64,000 nt of DNA. Source: Paramyrothecium sp. XJ0827 (taxonomy: Eukaryota; Ascomycota; Sordariomycetes; Hypocreales; Stachybotryaceae). The stretch is from contig JAJFPB010000006.1 in assembly GCA_020881915.1 (NCBI GenBank), forward strand, positions 4,464,001 to 4,528,000, in the 5' to 3' direction. Made by a program: the position numbers and the translations under genes. Below, piece by piece: positions 59,198 to 64,000 of this stretch (positions within the stretch are counted from its first letter, which is position 1; every line of letters starts with the position of its first letter). The notes under the pieces are model-generated. The model was not told the origin of the DNA. It ran no database searches and saw only the letters and a program-made list of their open reading frames with translations.

Positions 59198-60613
59198 GAT
59201 GGGTCTGGTCAAGGAGAACAAAAGAGTGAGCCGATACCTGTGTCCGAGCAGATGGACTATTTAAAGAGTTGGCTCAAGCAATTCGCGTGCTTGGTTGTAC
59301 GTTGTGTTTGTTGCAGATGTCTTTATTGTTGACTTTGTTACGGTATCTGAGGCTCTGGGTATTAGACCTCCAGTAAGGATGCTCAAGGCAATTAGGTTGG
59401 CTTGCTGAGGACATGCTTAGGACGGTGGTTATACCGGTACTGCTGTTCGCGTAGCTAGAACTAAGGTAGATAAGCGATTATCGTAGGAATGTGGGAATGA
59501 GCTACTACCCATAATTAGACCTTGTCCATCTTCGCCACTCCGTACCTTACAACATCTTCACTGTTGGTTCTATGCAGTTGGTTTAAGGTTACACACCAAA
59601 GACGGCCCCGTCTGCCAGGGCCCCCCTGCCCCTGCAGCCGTAATCATACGCGGGGTGTTCAGAAGGCGACCAAAGAGAAACCTGCGGCATCATAATCACG
59701 CCACCATAATCATAAAACAGGGATTCTTACTGCATTATTGGCTAATCGATATCCAGGTCTCCATATAGTGGATATCGAACTGTATTGCTCCAGAACCAGG
59801 TGTCTCGTGTATGCAACATTGTATTCTTGCATACTGCATCTGCTCTACCGAGATGCCGGGCGCGTCCCCCTCTTCCAGCTTGACGGCTAGCAGCGCCCGC
59901 TAGGCCAGCATCAGACTTCGGGTAATACACCACTTCTACTCATGCCAAGATCCTTCATTGTAACCTCCGATTTACGCTCCAGGGAAGGATATGAGAAGAC
60001 CAACTGCATGTTCCTACAAGGGTCTTAAAATTGCACTCGGCGGTCACACACAAAAGCATTCACGGCTGAGATTTCAGCTTCAGAATGGGATTCTTCTTAC
60101 CAACTGCATATACTCGCGCGGGGTAGTGGTTGTTATTCTGGGGGCCAAGTCAGGGTTCACTGAGCATGACGCACTTCTATTGGATGAATCCTCACGTCTT
60201 TCCCCCAAGAGCTAGGTAGGAGACCCTGTGTCTTCATTTTACATGATTCTGCCGAGTGAGAAGGCTGATCCGGAACAACCTTCCGGCGAAGGCGGCCAAA
60301 ACGAGGCTCCGCAGGTGAGGTGATGTCAGACCGCTCGTACGGTTGGTGAACCAATAGTATCTACCCCAACAGAAAAACTTCGTTCGACTCTAATGCAGGG
60401 ATAGGTCATGTAAGCCATCTACACAGCTCAATACGGAAGGTAGACTATAATTTAGGCTGCGAAGCCGTACCTACAAGCCACCAGACCGAAAACCCCGTCA
60501 GCAGTACATAAAGTAGGTCGGTGCTTGTCCTTGGTTAGGTCAGCAGTAAGCACAATCTAAGCAACCTCCAACCCTTTTTAAACATTATCCACAACATCGT
60601 CCTAGCACTCAAT
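59198..60613. other. Intergenic, no gene seen
   Basis: Promoter of the gene at 57089-59197 and of the cysteine-rich protein at 60614. A short stretch at 59340-59372 (GTATCTGAGGCTCTGGGTAT) resembles part of repeat R2 near 40966 (TATCTGAGGTTCTAGGTATT) but without AT conversion. The 63-codon open frame at 59742-59933 is not supported. Confidence 0.45.
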
Positions 60614-61057
60614 ATGAAGGCAGTTATTTTCCTCCGCCTTCTAAGCACATTATGTTCAGCATTTACTGCCTTAGCAGAGTTTAAGCGAACAGATGCTGAG
60701 GCCGTCTGTGGTGACCTTGGTGTCATGGATCTAGAAAACATTCCCGACTACATCGATCCCAGTGCGGTCAGGCCCTGCAAAGAGCATCCTATTGGGCCAC
60801 CAAAACTTGTGGGGGATGCGGGTGAGAAGGAGCTCGATGTCAGTGAGGCAGAAATGGCTTGCTGGCACGGTGAGCCATGCGGATGCACGCGTGGTTACTG
60901 TTGGAAATCATGCGCACAACTTGGGTCCGGGCACTGGTGTTGGACGGCAAAAAATAATAGATTCGGTCCGTGGTCTATGTGTCGCAAAAACAGTGATTGT
61001 AATATGAGAATGCAGTGTAGCGCTGGGGACTGTAATGCTTGTGGATGCAGCCATTGA
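60614..61057 (+). CDS. Small secreted cysteine-rich protein 1
   Basis: 147 residues, no intron. The start MKAVIFLRLLSTLCSAFTALA is a signal peptide, so the protein is probably secreted. The mature part has 14 or so Cys residues, nearly all in the last 70 residues: CWHGEPCGCTRGYCWKSC, GHWCWTAKNN, FGPWSMCRKNSDC and CSAGDCNACGC. A middle motif IDPSAVRPC is shared with the protein at 61470-61919, as is the Cys pattern, so the two are paralogues. I do not recognise the family. Size, secretion and Cys content fit fungal effectors or antimicrobial proteins; function is not known from sequence. It lies in the gene-poor flank of the RIP block, a common place for effector-like genes. Confidence 0.8.
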   Translation: MKAVIFLRLLSTLCSAFTALAEFKRTDAEAVCGDLGVMDLENIPDYIDPSAVRPCKEHPIGPPKLVGDAGEKELDVSEAEMACWHGEPCGCTRGYCWKSCAQLGSGHWCWTAKNNRFGPWSMCRKNSDCNMRMQCSAGDCNACGCSH

Positions 61058-61469
61058 GATTTGAGTATGAGTGGCTCAGGGTTGATTATCAAGAGTGAAA
61101 GCAAGCAAGCATGGTGCCTTTAGGTAATATTGTAGCTTAAAAGATCCCTCCTAGGTATAGAGAATGAAAGATCTTTTATTACTACTGTGTTGCTTGGGGT
61201 TACGTGTGGCCCTGTGACTAGGTGCAGTACACACTAGTGTTACGCACCCCAAAGGCAAATACAAGCCCCAAATGTATTTAGTATATATTAAGTCAGACCA
61301 AAGCTCCTTGGAGCGCCGGAAAGGCGTGGGCCAGAAATTAATCAAGCATCCCACAATCCCTGTGTTCCAACACATGTCAAGGTTTAATTAAGAACTCTTT
61401 GGAGGTCACTTGTAGTCCACTACAGATCAGTAGCTGATCCTAGTCTTTGATAACAATCTGTACTATAGC
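61058..61469. other. Intergenic between two convergent paralogues, contains a repeat remnant
   Basis: Both neighbouring genes end here. The sequence from 61131 to 61374 starts TGTAGCTTAAAAGATCCC and ends GTGTTCCAACA and looks like a solo LTR or other terminal repeat. Confidence 0.45.
61131..61374 (-). repeat. Possible solo LTR, related in part to repeat R2
   Basis: About 244 bp with TG..CA ends; on the minus strand it begins TGTTGGAACACAGGG, as many Ty1/copia LTRs do. The part CCTCCTAGGTATAGAGAATG at 61147 resembles the R2 start CCTCCTAGGTACTAAGAATA. I see no target-site duplication (AATAT before, CATGT after). Confidence 0.4.
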
Positions 61470-61919
61470 TTAACAGCCGCAGCCACATTGCTTGCAATCT
61501 CCCTGACCACACCAACTATTGCCACGGCGTGCAGGCACGCAATCCGAAGCAGTACCACAGGAGTGCCAGGCACCCCAACCATTGTTATGTGCGAGCCAGC
61601 ACCACGCACCGGTGCTGGCGGGTCCACACCTCATCCAGCAGCGCGAGTTGTCACCGCAGCCATAATCCTCCGGTCCCCACCAGCAATCTCGCTTCTGCAG
61701 CATCCCAACGTCTTTAGACTTGACATTAGGACTGATATCGGCAGGCTCCACGCAGGGACGGACTGCCTTAGGATCTATTCCCTTCGCTAAGGCCTCCTCA
61801 TCGGTCATGTTGAGTCTGAGAACGCCGCCCTTATTGCTGCAGTCTTCCTCTGCAGGGGCAGCGGCGCCGGAGTTGGCCAAGGCAAGAAGGACAGAGACAA
61901 GGGCAAGTGTAGCTTTCAT
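61470..61919 (-). CDS. Small secreted cysteine-rich protein 2
   Basis: 149 residues from ATG 61919, no intron. The signal peptide is MKATLALVSVLLALANSGAAA. The mature part has IDPKAVRPC and then CWWGPEDYGC, CWMRCGPASTGAWCWLAHNN, WGAWHSCGTASDC and CGQGDCKQCGCGC. Cys order and the shared IDP-AVRPC, WCW and NN-G-W elements make it a diverged paralogue of the protein at 60614-61057. A KR pair before the Cys-rich region (LQKRDCWWG) could be a Kex2-type processing site. The genes converge, about 410 bp apart, so the pair arose by an inverted duplication or a later inversion. Function is unknown; an effector or antimicrobial role is inference. Confidence 0.8.
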   Translation of the reverse strand: MKATLALVSVLLALANSGAAAPAEEDCSNKGGVLRLNMTDEEALAKGIDPKAVRPCVEPADISPNVKSKDVGMLQKRDCWWGPEDYGCGDNSRCWMRCGPASTGAWCWLAHNNGWGAWHSCGTASDCVPARRGNSWCGQGDCKQCGCGC

Positions 61920-64000
61920 ATTGTCGAAGAATGAATTCACTGCGGAATGGTAGTGAGTAGGATGTCGTACTGATTGTTCGTTTGGTGGTGTTGTAGTAAA
62001 TGTTTGGTACTGAGCAGGGAAGTTTTCAATTCTTAATGCCGGCTAGAGGTGGGTTTTTATGTTTTTCAGATTCGGATTTCCATTCACATTAATCGTCACT
62101 ACCTAGTAATCCTAACCTCATTAAGACAAAACGCGCACTTCAGTAAGCTTTTGACCGAAGGTAGCAAAAGTATTGATGGTTGGTTCCTACCATATAGGCT
62201 GATTCCATATGCAACTTGTACCATTAATGAGGCAAGTCGGGCAGATTAGTATGGAGATCGTGACATGGGTCATTGGGTATGCTGCATATTGGCGTTCATC
62301 CCATAATCCAATCGGAATCTCACGCAGTCATCAATATCATTGCCATGGCTTTGCACCTTCCCGACAAAGAATCGTATCCTTGCTTGAGGGGTAGTGATGT
62401 CCCTCCAAACATATTGCCCACGATCAAAGGACCGTATCAGAGGCCAAAGCCAAGCATGCAGAGATCTGACAAGAAACCCAAAGTTCGTATCAACTTCGAA
62501 TCACGTAGATGTATCCTCCCTGCATAAAGTGCAATGGAAATATTCAGGAAGCTGCCGCATTTGTTGGCGGCCGGATTGACTACTGCGTCCATTGTGTTGC
62601 GGTGGATTAGTGCAACCTAATAGGGTAATCGGCGTAAAGAGCCAACGAGAGTGCTTGAGTTTGCGGTAAACAAGAAGCTACACCCCCTTGCTAGTTATCC
62701 CTATCCTCGATTTGGGGTGGGCAGTGGGCAGTCTATCGACTAAGTAAATTCGAAGGATTTTACCCGTTTCATGCACGCGAATGCAATAGGCAGCTTTCAT
62801 GTCGCACGCGTAATCTCCGCCTCCATGTGAATGCAAGAGCCACGTCGCATAAGCGACACGATGGGCCGAGTCGTAACGGGGGCTCCGTTATCTTCGTGAG
62901 GTTCAGCTGCGTCCTATGTGGCCACGGCGGGGAATCCCTGCTATACGAGCTCCAAACATGCGGTATCAGGGGCTTTCCAAGTTTTCAGTTTCGTCCCCTT
63001 GCGTCCTCCCAGCCCCTTAATGACTAGGTGCAGACTAACCGCGAACCTAACAATCTACATTGTTGAGCATCCGTGTCAACTGTCTGTGCGGGACCTGGGC
63101 CAACATACTCGTGGCCCCATGCCATGGATGCCACACCTCCACCCCATGATGCAGGCAGTACTGCCCCTGAAGCGGCTGGCAAGGGCGGACCAGATGGCAG
63201 ATGCATTGTTCTTGATGTGCAGCAAATAATCGAAGTACACAACTGGACGTAGCTTACCTGGTGCTGATTGATGGTGAGACTTTGAACTGCAACAACCGAA
63301 CTTGGGCACGACTTTCAGATGTAAAATGGTGGATGTTCTATTGTAGCAACTCGACGGAATTTTGCCCAATCCCCTGGATCTGGCTTGCTTGAAGAAGATT
63401 TGTCATTGTGAGCTTTTTGGCCAGCCGCATTCTTTGAGCATCGAAAATCAAGGCCTCGGCAGTTTAGGTGAGATACTCTAAAGCGGACTCAGAATTGAGG
63501 CCGTCAGCATTGTAACATCCGCCCCCTGCACTGCTCGATATCCCAGTTTTCAAAATTGGACCGGCTTGGTGGCCTTCGAAAGTCAAGATTACATTAAGAA
63601 GCTACCTTCTCTTATTCGGGTGATTCGTATCATGTCAGAAGCGATTGGCAAGTGTAGACAGTCTTCAACCGCAGATGTCGCAGCATTCGAGGGGTAAGGC
63701 AGGAGATTGTATGCAGTTGGTTTAAAGTTTTTACTAAATCGGCGAAGGCTGGCGCCAAGAGTGGATTTTCGGCCTACTTCTGCAAGCTGAGCATGCCGCA
63801 TAGCCGTTGATTTTCTGGCTTGGCAAGCAAGCTTGGTTGGCTTATGCAGGGCGGGGCAGGCTACCAGTAACACGATCAGCTTGAGTGGGGTTGATGAACA
63901 TGAGGGCCTTGTCTTTCACCCGCGCAACTTCTCGGCACGCTGACCAGGATTCCATTCCATGGGGGCCACAAACAGGCAGCCACCATAAGACGGGACGGGT
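61920..64000. other. No supportable gene at the right end
   Basis: The first part is the promoter of the cysteine-rich protein 2. Several open frames of 60 to 103 codons (for example 62918-63229 and 63589-63873) overlap one another or lack any domain, signal peptide or intron pattern. No RNA gene or repeat was recognised. Confidence 0.5.

Noticed and set aside
63589..63873. 94-codon minus-strand frame near the right end
   Set aside because: No domain, no signal peptide and no neighbouring exon that would extend it.

Overview
The window is nuclear DNA of a filamentous ascomycete (Pezizomycotina). Genes carry short introns (46 to 113 nt) with fungal donors and branch sites. The families seen are typical of these fungi: Zn(II)2Cys6 regulators, MFS sugar porters, HET-domain proteins, pogo/Fot1 and piggyBac transposons. 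About 24 kb in the middle is a very AT-rich block almost without CA and TG dinucleotides, as left by repeat-induced point mutation (RIP). All gene models were spliced by eye from the sequence.

1.5-19.4 kb: a contiguous glycoside-catabolism cluster. It holds a secreted saponin-hydrolase-like beta-propeller protein, a GH88 unsaturated glucuronyl hydrolase, a DUF2264 protein, an MFS sugar transporter, a Zn(II)2Cys6 regulator and a GH78 alpha-L-rhamnosidase. Only the saponin-hydrolase-like protein has a signal peptide. This suggests extracellular release of a rhamnose/uronate-containing oligosaccharide from a plant glycoside, import, and trimming inside the cell. The cluster looks damaged: the DUF2264 gene has a frameshift and the regulator has a stop codon where a Trp is expected. 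A small membrane-protein gene at the left edge also has an in-frame stop.

21.6-31.4 kb: a GMC (alcohol-oxidase-like) oxidoreductase, a piggyBac-type transposon with 38-bp terminal inverted repeats, a Zn(II)2Cys6 gene fragment and a HET-domain gene.

32-56 kb: the RIP-type AT block. It contains four copies of a ~650-bp LTR, two direct and two inverted. Between the first pair lies a ruined Ty3/gypsy polymerase read on the minus strand. There are also a second inverted repeat family, degenerate minisatellites and a ~290-bp TTTA array. A pogo/Fot1-type element with perfect 42-bp TIRs and a TA duplication sits in the middle and is not RIP-mutated.

56-64 kb: normal composition returns. Here lie a secreted endonuclease/exonuclease/phosphatase-family protein with three tandem N-terminal modules, and two convergent paralogous small secreted cysteine-rich proteins, effector-like by form. 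The last 2 kb shows no supportable gene.
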